NCBI GenBank assembly: GCA_040768665.1
Contig: JAXGMN010000029.1
Location: 1 to 64,000 of the forward strand
DNA from: JABWBD01 sp040768665
GTDB taxonomy: Bacteria > Planctomycetota > Planctomycetia > Pirellulales > Thermoguttaceae
Length of the DNA: 64,000 nt
Direction of reading: 5' to 3'
Part shown: positions 53,701 to 62,329 of the stretch, one piece after another
Layout of the letters: each line of letters begins with the position of its first letter
How positions within the stretch are numbered: position 1 is the stretch's first letter
The notes under the pieces: model-generated
Seen by the model: only the letters and a program-made list of their open reading frames with translations
Databases searched by the model: none
What the model was told of the DNA's origin: nothing
Position numbers and translations under genes: made by a program

Positions 53701-54588
53701 GTGCTCCGATCACTTCTGGCGTTCACCATCGCTTTCACGCTGAGCATCGGCGCATCGGCCGCCGAGACGGACAACGAAATCACCTACCGCACCGACGCCG
53801 ACATCTCATACGTGGAAAAAGGAATCGAGGCCACGCCCTACCAGGCGGAACGTTGCCGCTTGGATATCTACTATCCGGACAACCGGACGGGTTTCGCCAC
53901 GCTCGTCTGGTTTCACGGCGGGGGGCTCAAAGCGGGCAATCGCTCCATCCCCCAGCAGCTTCAGGCAAAGGGCATCGCCGTCGTGGGCGTCAATTACCGG
54001 CTCTACCCGAAGGTAAAATGCCCCGGCTATCTTGAGGACGCGGCGGCCGCGGTCGCCTGGACCTTCCGCAACATCGAAAGATATGGCGGCGATCCGAAGA
54101 AGATCTTCGTCACCGGCCATTCCGCCGGAGGATACCTGACCAGCATGATCGGACTCGATAAACGATGGCTCGCCGAGTGTGGAGCCGACGCCGACCAGAT
54201 TGCCGGACTCATCCCGCTCAGCGGACACACCATCACGCATATGACGGTCCGCGAGGAGCGAGGCGTCCCGAAGACGCAACCGGTCGTGGACGAATATGCG
54301 CCGCTGTACCATGTTCGGCCCGACGCGCCACCGATCCTCCTCATCACCGGCGACCGTGAGATGGAGATGCTGGGCCGCTACGAGGAGAATGCCTATTTCA
54401 TGCGAATGCTCAAAGTCGCCGGCCACACGGACGTTGCGTTGTACGAGCTTCAGGGCTACGGCCACGGCATGTTCGAGCCGGCCGTGGCGCCCATGCTGCG
54501 GTGGATGCAGGCCAAAGGCAGCCAGCAGGCAGTCGCCCCAAAGCCGGCCGCGGCGGCCGACCATTTGCCGGCCGAAGGCGCGAAATGA
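53701..54588 (+). CDS. Secreted alpha/beta-hydrolase esterase
   Basis: 295 residues from GTG 53701 (AAAGGAA upstream), beginning with a signal peptide (LLAFTIAFTLSIGASA). Oxyanion loop HGGG (72-75), nucleophile elbow GHSAGG with Ser141, Asp in LLITGDREME and His in GYGHGMFEP complete the triad. It belongs to the BD-FAE/carboxylesterase group that removes acetyl or feruloyl groups from polysaccharides. It follows the two-domain glycosidase by 109 bp on the same strand, consistent with de-esterification of the same polymer. The last 20 residues are Ala/Pro-rich and low complexity. Confidence 0.9.
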   Translation: MLRSLLAFTIAFTLSIGASAAETDNEITYRTDADISYVEKGIEATPYQAERCRLDIYYPDNRTGFATLVWFHGGGLKAGNRSIPQQLQAKGIAVVGVNYRLYPKVKCPGYLEDAAAAVAWTFRNIERYGGDPKKIFVTGHSAGGYLTSMIGLDKRWLAECGADADQIAGLIPLSGHTITHMTVREERGVPKTQPVVDEYAPLYHVRPDAPPILLITGDREMEMLGRYEENAYFMRMLKVAGHTDVALYELQGYGHGMFEPAVAPMLRWMQAKGSQQAVAPKPAAAADHLPAEGAK

Positions 54589-54863
54589 ATCCGCGGACCG
54601 GCCGGCCGCCTTCACCGATCATTTTGCACTGGAACTCACCGGCAAGACGATATGTGAGGGGCGAGCCTTTCACCGGGGTGCCATCGAACGGAGTTGGTTT
54701 GCCCGACCGGCGGTGAGCAGGGCTGTTGGGAGGCGAGAGAGGTTGCGTTTGGAGCAGCCCTACGGGATAATTCGGTTCGCGGCTAGGAGCAAGATTCTTC
54801 ATGGATCGAGTTGCGAAACGGTGGGTGAAAGCACAATCGAGAAGTCTTCCGACTGCAGCAGTA

Positions 54864-57800
54864 ATGAAAACAAGAGCCATACAAGCCGTCGTGTCGTTGC
54901 TTCTGTTCGCTTGCCCGCTCTTGGCGGCTGAGTTCCGGCCGGTCGCCGTGTGGACCAATGCGGAATGGTACCCGAATCCCCCGGGTAGATATGCGCCGGA
55001 GAAGATGATCGACGGCGACCTGAGCACGTACGCCTGCCTGCTCGACGACACGCGTACGGGCAAGGACACGCACGTCTGTCCGCCCAAGGCGGCGCCGCCC
55101 GTGACGGCGACTTTCGTCCTCGATTTGGGAACGGAACGTGCGGTTTCGGGGGTGCGTTTCGTGGCACGCAACGCCTGGGTCTACGTACTGGCGAAGAACG
55201 TGAGCATTTACGCCTGCGCTGATGCCGAAGGCCGCGAGCAGATCAGGCCGCTCGCCGAGAGACACGAGTTGCCCGCAACGTCCAATTCGAACTCTGCGTT
55301 TGCGGAATGGCCGCCGGTCACGACGCGATACCTGATGGTGCGCGTCAACGATTCGTACCAGAAGCGTTATCCCGGGCCGTGGATGTTCGAGGCGCAGATT
55401 CCCTGGTCGCGCAAGGTCGGGCTTCCGACGGCCGGGGACGGCAAAAACCTGAACGTGCAGATTGCGGAAATCACGTGCTACGACGGCCGCCCGGCCGATT
55501 ATCCCCTCAAGAATCCGTCCGGCGTCGCTTTTCCTCGCTACCGCCTCGAGCGCGACTGGCTCTATCAGGATGCCGGGCTCGACGTCTCGCGCGTCTTCAC
55601 GTCGGAAGACGGCGCGGAGAACGAGAACGCCATGACGCAGAGGGTCTTGGGGCAGGTTCCCGACGACGATCCCGCGGTGAATGCGCTTCGGCAGCGCCTG
55701 GATCGGCTTGCCGGCGACAAGGTGCCCGCATGCGATCCGCGCTGGCGTTCGTTGTATCTGGACGCGTGCGCCGCGCGGCGCAGGGCACGGCTCCAATCCG
55801 TTCGGGCGAATGCCACGCAGTTCATTTATGCCAAGCATTTCGTTTTCGGATGCATGCAGGGGCTTGCCGGGAAATACGACATTCCGGACGAACAGATCCG
55901 CGACTACACGCTCGCTTTCAAGCAGGGCGGACAGCTCTGCATGGGAACCTTGCTGGAGGACGGCACCGTTGGGCACGAGGTGCTGATCGAAAAGCCCGAG
56001 GGGGCCATCTGCTATCCGAACCTCTCGTGGGATGCTCGAACGCTTGTCTTCTCCATGCGCGACAATTTCGAGACCGATTCCTACTATCTCTACACGATGG
56101 ACATGGCGACGCGCCGAGTGAAGCAGATCACTTTCCCCATTCTCCAAGACGGCAGGCCACTGCCGGTCGCCGACTGCGAGCCGACCTTTCTGCCCGATGG
56201 CCGGATCGTCTTCACGTCGACGCGCGACGTGCATATCAGCGATTGCTGGCACCGCGCGGGCGGGAACATCTATTGCTGCGATGCCGACGGCGGCAATATC
56301 CGTCGCCTGACGTTCGACCAACTGATGACGAGCAATCCTCAGGTCTTGGAGGACGGGCGCGTCGTCTTCACCCGCTGGGAGTACAACGACCGCAGTGCCC
56401 TGTTCAACCATCCGCTCATCGCGATGAACCCGGACGGCACGGCCCAGATGGAATACTACGGGAACAACAGCATGTTCCCCGCGGCGATCATTCACGCGCG
56501 GGGCGTCCCGGGGTCGCAGAAGGCGATCGCCCTGATCGCCGGGCACCACTCGATCTACAAGGGGAAGCTCGGCCTGATCGACCGCCGCCAAGGGATCCAG
56601 GCGGGCCGCGGGATCGAGTTTGTGAACACGAAGCTGAACGGGGCGCCCGGTCGCGAGCCCGCCGACTTCATCCAGCCCGAACCCCCTGATCCGGCCAGGC
56701 CCTACCTCGATTTGAAGATCGACGTCTTCGGACAGTTCGGGCCGCAGTACTCGCATCCCTACGCGCTGGACGAGGAGAACTACCTGTGTTCGTTCTGCCC
56801 GGAAGGGTACCTGCCTCCGTTCGGCCCTTTCAATCCTCCGCTGGGCGTCTACTACATGAAGCCCGACGGCTCGCGCGAGCTGTTGGCGTTCGATGAGTGG
56901 CAAGGAACGGGGCTGGCCGTTCCCGTGATGGCCCGCAAGCCGCCCCCGGTACGCGCGTCGGTCGTCCGGCCGCGCGACAACCACGGGGTCTACACCATCC
57001 AGGACGTCTATCAAGGTCCGGGGCTCGCGGGAATCCCGCGGGGTACGGCGAAGAAACTGCGGGTCGTCGCGCTGGAGTACCGCGTCTGCCGCATGGGCTA
57101 CGGGCAGAACGGGGGCGAGTGCGAGACGGGGCTGTGCCAGACGCCGATCTCGCTGAACAGCGGCAGTTGGGACGTCAAGCATGTGCTCGGCGAGGTGGAC
57201 ATCGAGGCCGACGGCAGTTGCTGCTTCGAGGTGCCCGCCCGCGCCCCGGTCTACTTCCAGGTGCTCGACGCCAAGGGCTACACGATCCAGTCGATGCGTA
57301 GCTGGTCGACGCTCCAGAACGGTGAGCGTCTCTCCTGCATCGGCTGCCACGAAAACAAGACGGATGCGGGCGATCATCCGGCAACTCCCCTGAAGACGAC
57401 GCTTGCGCTGGCCAAGGGCCCCCAGAAGCTCAAGCCGTTTGCGGGCAAGGAGCATCCGCTGGCCAGGCGGCTGGCGTCGGAGTCGTGGCTCGACAGCGTC
57501 GAGAACTACCTCGGTGTCAACGCTCCACGCTCGCTGGACGCCGACGCGCCGGTCGACGGTTTCAGCTACGTTCAGGAAATCCAGCCCATCTTCGACAGGC
57601 ACTGCGTAAGCTGCCACAACGGTTCGAAAATCGGGGAGAGCAAGATCAGCCTGACGGGAGAGGTGGCCAGGCCGGAGTCCGTGAAGCTCATCGGCGCAGG
57701 CCACGTGGATCCCAAACGCGCCTACACGCAGTCGTACGTCACGATCACCACCTCGGGCAATCCCGACACGAACCCGTGGATGACATGGCTGAAACCCCGC

Positions 57801-58076
57801 AGCCGCGCCGCGATGCTCCCGCCGTACCACACGGGCGCGTGTAAGAGCCGGATCATGAATTTCTTTGAACCAGCCCACTACGGCGTTCAGGTCAGCGAGG
57901 ACGAAAAACGCACCTTCGCCTGTTGGCTCGACCTGCTCGCCCCCTTCTGCGGCTCTTACACGCAGCACAACACCTGGACCGACGCCGAAAAGGCCGAATA
58001 CGGCTACTTCCAGGACAAACGCCGCGTCTATGCCTTCGCCGAACTGGAATCGCTTCGCAAGTCCTCGGGCGATTGA
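54864..58076 (+). CDS. Secreted discoidin / HzsA-like beta-propeller protein with two c-type heme motifs
   Basis: About 1070 residues from ATG 54864 (signal AVVSLLLFACPLLAA). An F5/8 type C-like domain lies at residues about 25-190 (WTNAEWYPNPPGRYAPEKMI, FVLDLGTERAVSGVRFVARN). PD40-like repeats (NPQVLEDGRVVFTRWEYND) and the HzsA-like middle follow. CXXCH hemes are CIGCH near 825 and CVSCH near 915. The layout parallels 162-3746 with a different adhesion domain at the N-terminus. It is probably an extracytoplasmic redox protein tied to sugar or surface binding. The alternative start at 54801 gives no signal peptide at the terminus. Confidence 0.86.
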   Translation: MKTRAIQAVVSLLLFACPLLAAEFRPVAVWTNAEWYPNPPGRYAPEKMIDGDLSTYACLLDDTRTGKDTHVCPPKAAPPVTATFVLDLGTERAVSGVRFVARNAWVYVLAKNVSIYACADAEGREQIRPLAERHELPATSNSNSAFAEWPPVTTRYLMVRVNDSYQKRYPGPWMFEAQIPWSRKVGLPTAGDGKNLNVQIAEITCYDGRPADYPLKNPSGVAFPRYRLERDWLYQDAGLDVSRVFTSEDGAENENAMTQRVLGQVPDDDPAVNALRQRLDRLAGDKVPACDPRWRSLYLDACAARRRARLQSVRANATQFIYAKHFVFGCMQGLAGKYDIPDEQIRDYTLAFKQGGQLCMGTLLEDGTVGHEVLIEKPEGAICYPNLSWDARTLVFSMRDNFETDSYYLYTMDMATRRVKQITFPILQDGRPLPVADCEPTFLPDGRIVFTSTRDVHISDCWHRAGGNIYCCDADGGNIRRLTFDQLMTSNPQVLEDGRVVFTRWEYNDRSALFNHPLIAMNPDGTAQMEYYGNNSMFPAAIIHARGVPGSQKAIALIAGHHSIYKGKLGLIDRRQGIQAGRGIEFVNTKLNGAPGREPADFIQPEPPDPARPYLDLKIDVFGQFGPQYSHPYALDEENYLCSFCPEGYLPPFGPFNPPLGVYYMKPDGSRELLAFDEWQGTGLAVPVMARKPPPVRASVVRPRDNHGVYTIQDVYQGPGLAGIPRGTAKKLRVVALEYRVCRMGYGQNGGECETGLCQTPISLNSGSWDVKHVLGEVDIEADGSCCFEVPARAPVYFQVLDAKGYTIQSMRSWSTLQNGERLSCIGCHENKTDAGDHPATPLKTTLALAKGPQKLKPFAGKEHPLARRLASESWLDSVENYLGVNAPRSLDADAPVDGFSYVQEIQPIFDRHCVSCHNGSKIGESKISLTGEVARPESVKLIGAGHVDPKRAYTQSYVTITTSGNPDTNPWMTWLKPRSRAAMLPPYHTGACKSRIMNFFEPAHYGVQVSEDEKRTFACWLDLLAPFCGSYTQHNTWTDAEKAEYGYFQDKRRVYAFAELESLRKSSGD

Positions 58077-58094
58077 ATCGCCGCAGGCGAGTAA

Positions 58095-58193
58095 GAGCCT
58101 ATCCCAAAACCGTCGGGGACTGGCTCATTTTGCGGAGTCTTCGGAGCAAAATGTGCCTGTCCCCTTCTCTTCGCGAGGTTTTGGGATAGGCTC
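58095..58193. repeat. 99-bp hairpin with the common core but different outer arms
   Basis: Outer arms GAGCCTATCCCAAAAC and GTTTTGGGATAGGCTC are perfect 16-bp complements. Inside, GGGGACTGGCTCATTTTGC and GCAAAATGTGCCTGTCCCC pair and then TCTCTTC follows, as in the 123-125 bp family (CCTGTCCCC then CTCTCTTCC). Lies between convergent genes. Confidence 0.92.
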
Positions 58194-58234
58194 AAAGTAT
58201 CCGACGATCACGCGGCGATGTTTCGATTCCAGTC

Positions 58235-59251
58235 TTATGCGCCGATGCCCAGCTTCAGCAGCCGGTTGGCATTCTGCCAGGTGATCTTTTCGTAGGCCGC
58301 CTGGGAGATCAGCTTCTCCGCCTGAAGCTTGTGGAAGTAGTCGACGATCGGCAGCTTCTGCGGGACATTGGCGATATCGGTGGCCCAGTACAGCCGATCT
58401 TGAAACTCTTCCATGAACTGGTAGCCAAACTCCGGGTCCCGGCTGATGGCATTGAAGCCGCTTCCTGCCGAGAGATCGCCGTGCAGGTTTGGATACTTCC
58501 GCATCAGTTCCACGACGCGGCCGGGCGTTACTTTGCCCTTCGGATAACTCACTCGCTTGCCGTCCTGAATGACGTCGGTGCTGATCTCCGCCCAGAAGGG
58601 CTGCGAATGTCCCAGAAAGACCAATCTCGGGAACGACTTGAGCACCGTTTCCAGGCGCGGAAGCCCGACTTCGTCGACGCACCCATAGTAACCGCCGAGC
58701 TGTGGGGCAATATGAAACGTGAGCGGGAGCCCGGATTCCTCCACCTGCCCGAAAAAGTTCATGTTCAGCGGGTCGTCGAAGTTCAGGTTCGGTACATACT
58801 CGCCGACTCCTTTGCAGCCCATCTCCTTATAGGCTTGCAGCAGGGGCCGGAAGTTGGCTTTCGTACTGTTGGAAAGAAATCTCGGATCCACGTTGCAAAA
58901 CGGGATGAGGCGGTCGGGATACATGCCGCAGATTTCGAGGACCTCCTCGGGAGTCACGATCGTGTAGCGCCACTCCGGACTGACTACCGATTGGACAACC
59001 GCCATGTCAATTCCCGCGCCATCCATCATCTCGATAAGCGTCTGGGGAGAGGGATAGTGCGTTCCATTCGGTCGCGTCACTTTGGGGTGGCGAGGTTTGC
59101 ACGTATGAACGTGGATGTCAATGAACCTCGGCTTGCTCGCTGCACCGCGAGTTTTTTCTCCTGCGAGCGCATCGCCGTCGCAGAAACCACTCCCTACCGC
59201 GAAAGCACCCAAACCTGCTGCCATGCCCTTGAACAAGTCTCTTCGTTTCAT
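58235..59251 (-). CDS. Tat-exported amidohydrolase (family 2, TIM barrel)
   Basis: 338 residues. Twin-arginine leader MKRRDLFKGMAAGLGAFAVG, then the metal-binding FIDIHVHTCKPRHP, GLPLTFHIAPQLGG, RLVFLGHSQPFW and RLYWATDIANVP, which fit the amidohydrolase-2 family (HxH, His, His, Asp). ATG 59251 has AAGGA upstream; a longer start at 59287 would bury the Tat motif. Probably periplasmic hydrolase or decarboxylase of unknown substrate. The C-terminal NANRLLKLG is the usual family end. Confidence 0.9.
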   Translation of the reverse strand: MKRRDLFKGMAAGLGAFAVGSGFCDGDALAGEKTRGAASKPRFIDIHVHTCKPRHPKVTRPNGTHYPSPQTLIEMMDGAGIDMAVVQSVVSPEWRYTIVTPEEVLEICGMYPDRLIPFCNVDPRFLSNSTKANFRPLLQAYKEMGCKGVGEYVPNLNFDDPLNMNFFGQVEESGLPLTFHIAPQLGGYYGCVDEVGLPRLETVLKSFPRLVFLGHSQPFWAEISTDVIQDGKRVSYPKGKVTPGRVVELMRKYPNLHGDLSAGSGFNAISRDPEFGYQFMEEFQDRLYWATDIANVPQKLPIVDYFHKLQAEKLISQAAYEKITWQNANRLLKLGIGA

Positions 59252-59323
59252 GGTTTTCGGGTCCTTGTCTTTTAAATGATCAAGCAACTCGCGTTCTTCG
59301 TGGTGAACGTGGACGTGCCACGT

Positions 59324-61951
59324 TCAGGCAGGGCTGGACTTTGAATCCGTCCGGGATGGCTGGGGGGAGCCGTCGGGTGCGAGAAGCATCCGGACCTCGC
59401 CGGGCCGCAACGATTCCTTTCGACCGGCGCGGGCGGGGTCGACGATTTCGAGGCCGGCGAGCCGTGTTCCCACATTCGTCGCGTAGGTTGGGCCCGCCTC
59501 CATCGCATCCACGCGCACGTCGCCGTCCACGCGCAGCGTCGTCGCAGCTTCGAACCATCGCGCACTGTGTCCAGCCAACGGGATGCGCACTTCGAGAACG
59601 TCGCCGCGGGTCTGAATCGTTGTTCCAGCATAAACGTCGATCCGTTCCGGCCGGCGGCGGCTGAAGAGGCTGACCCCTTGGAACGGAGCGAAATTGGCCG
59701 CCGCCAGATACCCGCTGGTCGCCAGACAGGCCGTTTGCTCGGGGCCTGCCAGGATGTGCAGCTCGGCTTGCGGCGTGTCTTCGTGGCTCTGTTCCGGCAC
59801 CAGCAGGGCGGCGAGCGGGGCCGTTGCCTCCCCGGTGCGCAATGCCCGCTGCGCCTCGAGGCGCGAGAGGATCAGATTGTCGGCGATCGAGCGGTAGGGT
59901 CGGTGGTAATGGCGGTTGTGATAAACCGCTTCGCCGGGACCCGCGAATCGAATGCCCATCCGATCATCGGCGTTTAGCCAGTCCGGCCGTCCGAGACGAT
60001 TCACGACATCGTCGCTCGGCCTATCGCCGAGCCAGCCCTTGTAGTCGGTCTTGCCGGCGGGGTGATACAGGGTTCGCACGCCCCGCGCCTTGGACCCTAG
60101 CAGTGGAAACGTCTCGTTGGTGATTTGCAGGAAACCTTGATCGAGCGATTCCAGAACGAGATCCTCGTTGGCCACGAAGCGTTCCCAGGACAACACGCGA
60201 CCATCGGGCAGGCTGGCGAGCAACACCCGTTGACGCAGCGAGCCCTGGCAGCGGTCGATGACCAGCGCGGCGGCAAATCCCGCATCCGCCTGCGCGACAT
60301 TCGCGCTCACCAGATGCTGGCTGGCCGGGCGGCTCTTGACCCGGGGGCGGCCGAGCCACGTATCGGCAGACGGGGCGATCACATAGAGTCCTTCGCGCGG
60401 CAGCGGCAGCGCCATGACGGAGTTGCGCCAGGACAGCGAGGTCTGGCCGCGGACGTGCCGGTGGTGCACGAAGCCCGCGTGCGGGAAAACTCGCACGCCG
60501 CGAAGCCGTTTCTCCAATTCGCCGTCGGGCGTGGGAGTCGGGCCTGGGCCGAACAGCCGATGGAGCAGATAGAGCCGGGCGATCGCGCGGATCACATGCT
60601 CGTTCATGATCATGGGGTCCTGTTGATCGTGCGCACGCTCGGCAAAGGCTTTTTCGTACATGCGGCCACGGTTTCCCTCCTGCCGGAGCTCCGTATTGCA
60701 AAGGCAGCGCCGCTCCAGGGCGGCGGCGTCCGGGTCCTGGAAGAAGACGGCTGCCGTACCGTGGGCGGCCGTGCCGTGGTACTCTTCCGTGCCCACCGTG
60801 GGCAGATGGTGCCAGTCCATGCCCTGGACCGCCTGGCAGTAGCCGGCGCTGTCGGCCAGGGGCTTGAAATTCTCGTAGATCCGGCGCCGGTTCCAGAACA
60901 ACTCGGGAGGCAGTTCTCGACCCCAGAGGCGTAGCTGGCAACCGATGATCGTCAGCGTCATCACGCCGATGGCGGCATAGCCGGGATGGACCATTCCGTG
61001 GTTTTCGGCCCAGTAGTCCGGCAACGTGGTGAAGGTCTGCCCTGCCAGCGCGGCTGCCTTCGCAGGACCGACCGAGGCGCCGTTGCCGGCATCCTGAGGC
61101 GCGGCGCAGGTAGAAAACATCCACCGGCGTGCCGCCGCCTCCCACTGGGCGGCCTTGGGGTGCCGGGAGAGGAAAAGGCCGCACGAGGTCAGCCCGATGC
61201 CCGTCCAACCGTTTTCTTCCATCTGCGTGTTGCGATACACGCCGCCCCCGGGCGCCATCGCGCCGAAACGCCGCGCGTAGTCCTCGTGGATCCGGGCGAC
61301 CATCATCCAGGTCTCGTCATCCAACTGGTCGCGGAGGAGCAGGGCGATGCGGCCGAGTGTGGCGATGTTTGTGCCGCACTGGCTTTCCGGAAAGAATCCT
61401 TTGCCGCGCTCACCCCACTTGGTCCCGCCGAGTCGTTTGGGGTGTCCCAACCCGACGGTCGGCCGCACGCAATCTTTGGGCCCCGTATCGTGCGTGAACC
61501 CGAGATACCGGACCGCCTTGACCGCCATCTGCCGCAGATCATCGCGCGAGATCCCGGTGGAGGCTTCGTCGTATTCCGGCGAGATGCTGGCCACCGCAAA
61601 GGCTTCGGCCGGGCTGACCGTTTCACTGCCGTACCACCAACAGCCGCCGAAGAAATGGCCGCAGTTCGGCCGGCCGGGCCACTCGGCGAAGTATTCCACG
61701 CCGACCGGAATCCACTTCTCGAGGATCCGCAAGTACCGGCGACTCATCTCGTTTTCCGCCGCCAATTCGGGCGATTTCCGATCGGTCGTCGCGCTCATGC
61801 TGAGCGGGCCATCCGCCGGATTAGTCGGCGCGTCGGGCGCGGCGGGTTTTGCTTCCGCCGCCCGCGCGCCGGGGCCCGCGGTCATCGAGCCGGCTGCTAG
61901 GCCCAGGCCCGCGCTGGCATGTTTCAGGAACTCTCTGCGATTGGCTGGCAT
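59324..61951 (-). CDS. Large Tat-exported protein, possibly an alpha/alpha-toroid polysaccharide lyase
   Basis: 875 residues. Tat leader NRREFLKHASAGLGLAAGSM, AGAGGAGG before ATG 61951. The first 500 residues are helical with EVSP-like active-site-rich loops (WIPVGVEYFAEWPGRPNCGH, GGVYRNTQMEENGWTGIGLT, YWAENHGMVHPGYAAIGVMT). The rest is beta-rich (FVANEDLVLESLDQGFLQIT, YHNRHYHRPYRSIADNLILS). This toroid-plus-sandwich plan is shared with heparinase- and alginate-lyase-type enzymes, but I do not recognise the family. Periplasmic glycan degradation is the best guess. Confidence 0.75.
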   Translation of the reverse strand: MPANRREFLKHASAGLGLAAGSMTAGPGARAAEAKPAAPDAPTNPADGPLSMSATTDRKSPELAAENEMSRRYLRILEKWIPVGVEYFAEWPGRPNCGHFFGGCWWYGSETVSPAEAFAVASISPEYDEASTGISRDDLRQMAVKAVRYLGFTHDTGPKDCVRPTVGLGHPKRLGGTKWGERGKGFFPESQCGTNIATLGRIALLLRDQLDDETWMMVARIHEDYARRFGAMAPGGGVYRNTQMEENGWTGIGLTSCGLFLSRHPKAAQWEAAARRWMFSTCAAPQDAGNGASVGPAKAAALAGQTFTTLPDYWAENHGMVHPGYAAIGVMTLTIIGCQLRLWGRELPPELFWNRRRIYENFKPLADSAGYCQAVQGMDWHHLPTVGTEEYHGTAAHGTAAVFFQDPDAAALERRCLCNTELRQEGNRGRMYEKAFAERAHDQQDPMIMNEHVIRAIARLYLLHRLFGPGPTPTPDGELEKRLRGVRVFPHAGFVHHRHVRGQTSLSWRNSVMALPLPREGLYVIAPSADTWLGRPRVKSRPASQHLVSANVAQADAGFAAALVIDRCQGSLRQRVLLASLPDGRVLSWERFVANEDLVLESLDQGFLQITNETFPLLGSKARGVRTLYHPAGKTDYKGWLGDRPSDDVVNRLGRPDWLNADDRMGIRFAGPGEAVYHNRHYHRPYRSIADNLILSRLEAQRALRTGEATAPLAALLVPEQSHEDTPQAELHILAGPEQTACLATSGYLAAANFAPFQGVSLFSRRRPERIDVYAGTTIQTRGDVLEVRIPLAGHSARWFEAATTLRVDGDVRVDAMEAGPTYATNVGTRLAGLEIVDPARAGRKESLRPGEVRMLLAPDGSPQPSRTDSKSSPA

Positions 61952-62329
61952 CTGTGCCTCCTCTACCTCGCTGCGGCAAGCGACATCGCACCTCACCATA
62001 CGCTCCGAGCAGGGGCGACGCAAGACACGGCTGCGAGGCGATCCAGTCAATGCCCTTCGTCCTTCCGGCGTGTTGTGCCGCAGTTGCCGAAAGGCAGAAC
62101 GGTACAGGCCGCTAAGCCTTGGTACCATAAAACGTTGACATTTAACTTCTGGCAGAGAGGTTGGATGTGAGGGCCTGATTTCAAGTCCGCGCGCACACCC
62201 AGCAACAATGCTTGCCACAGACCTTGATTGCCGTTATCTTGAAAGGCCATGTGAATAGGGGATACCGTTCACACCGGTCTGTGCATGAATGTCGGTCCCG
62301 AGGACCTCCAACTACGGAAGGAACGAAAG
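61952..62329. promoter_or_regulatory. Divergent intergenic region
   Basis: 378 bp separate two divergent Tat-exported proteins and must contain both promoters. A TTGACA box lies at about 62134-62139 on the plus strand, but no good -10 follows at 17 bp. No gene or repeat was recognised. Confidence 0.4.

Noticed and set aside
54783..57968. 1061-codon minus-strand frame
   Set aside because: Antisense of the second HzsA-like gene, no recognisable domains or start site.
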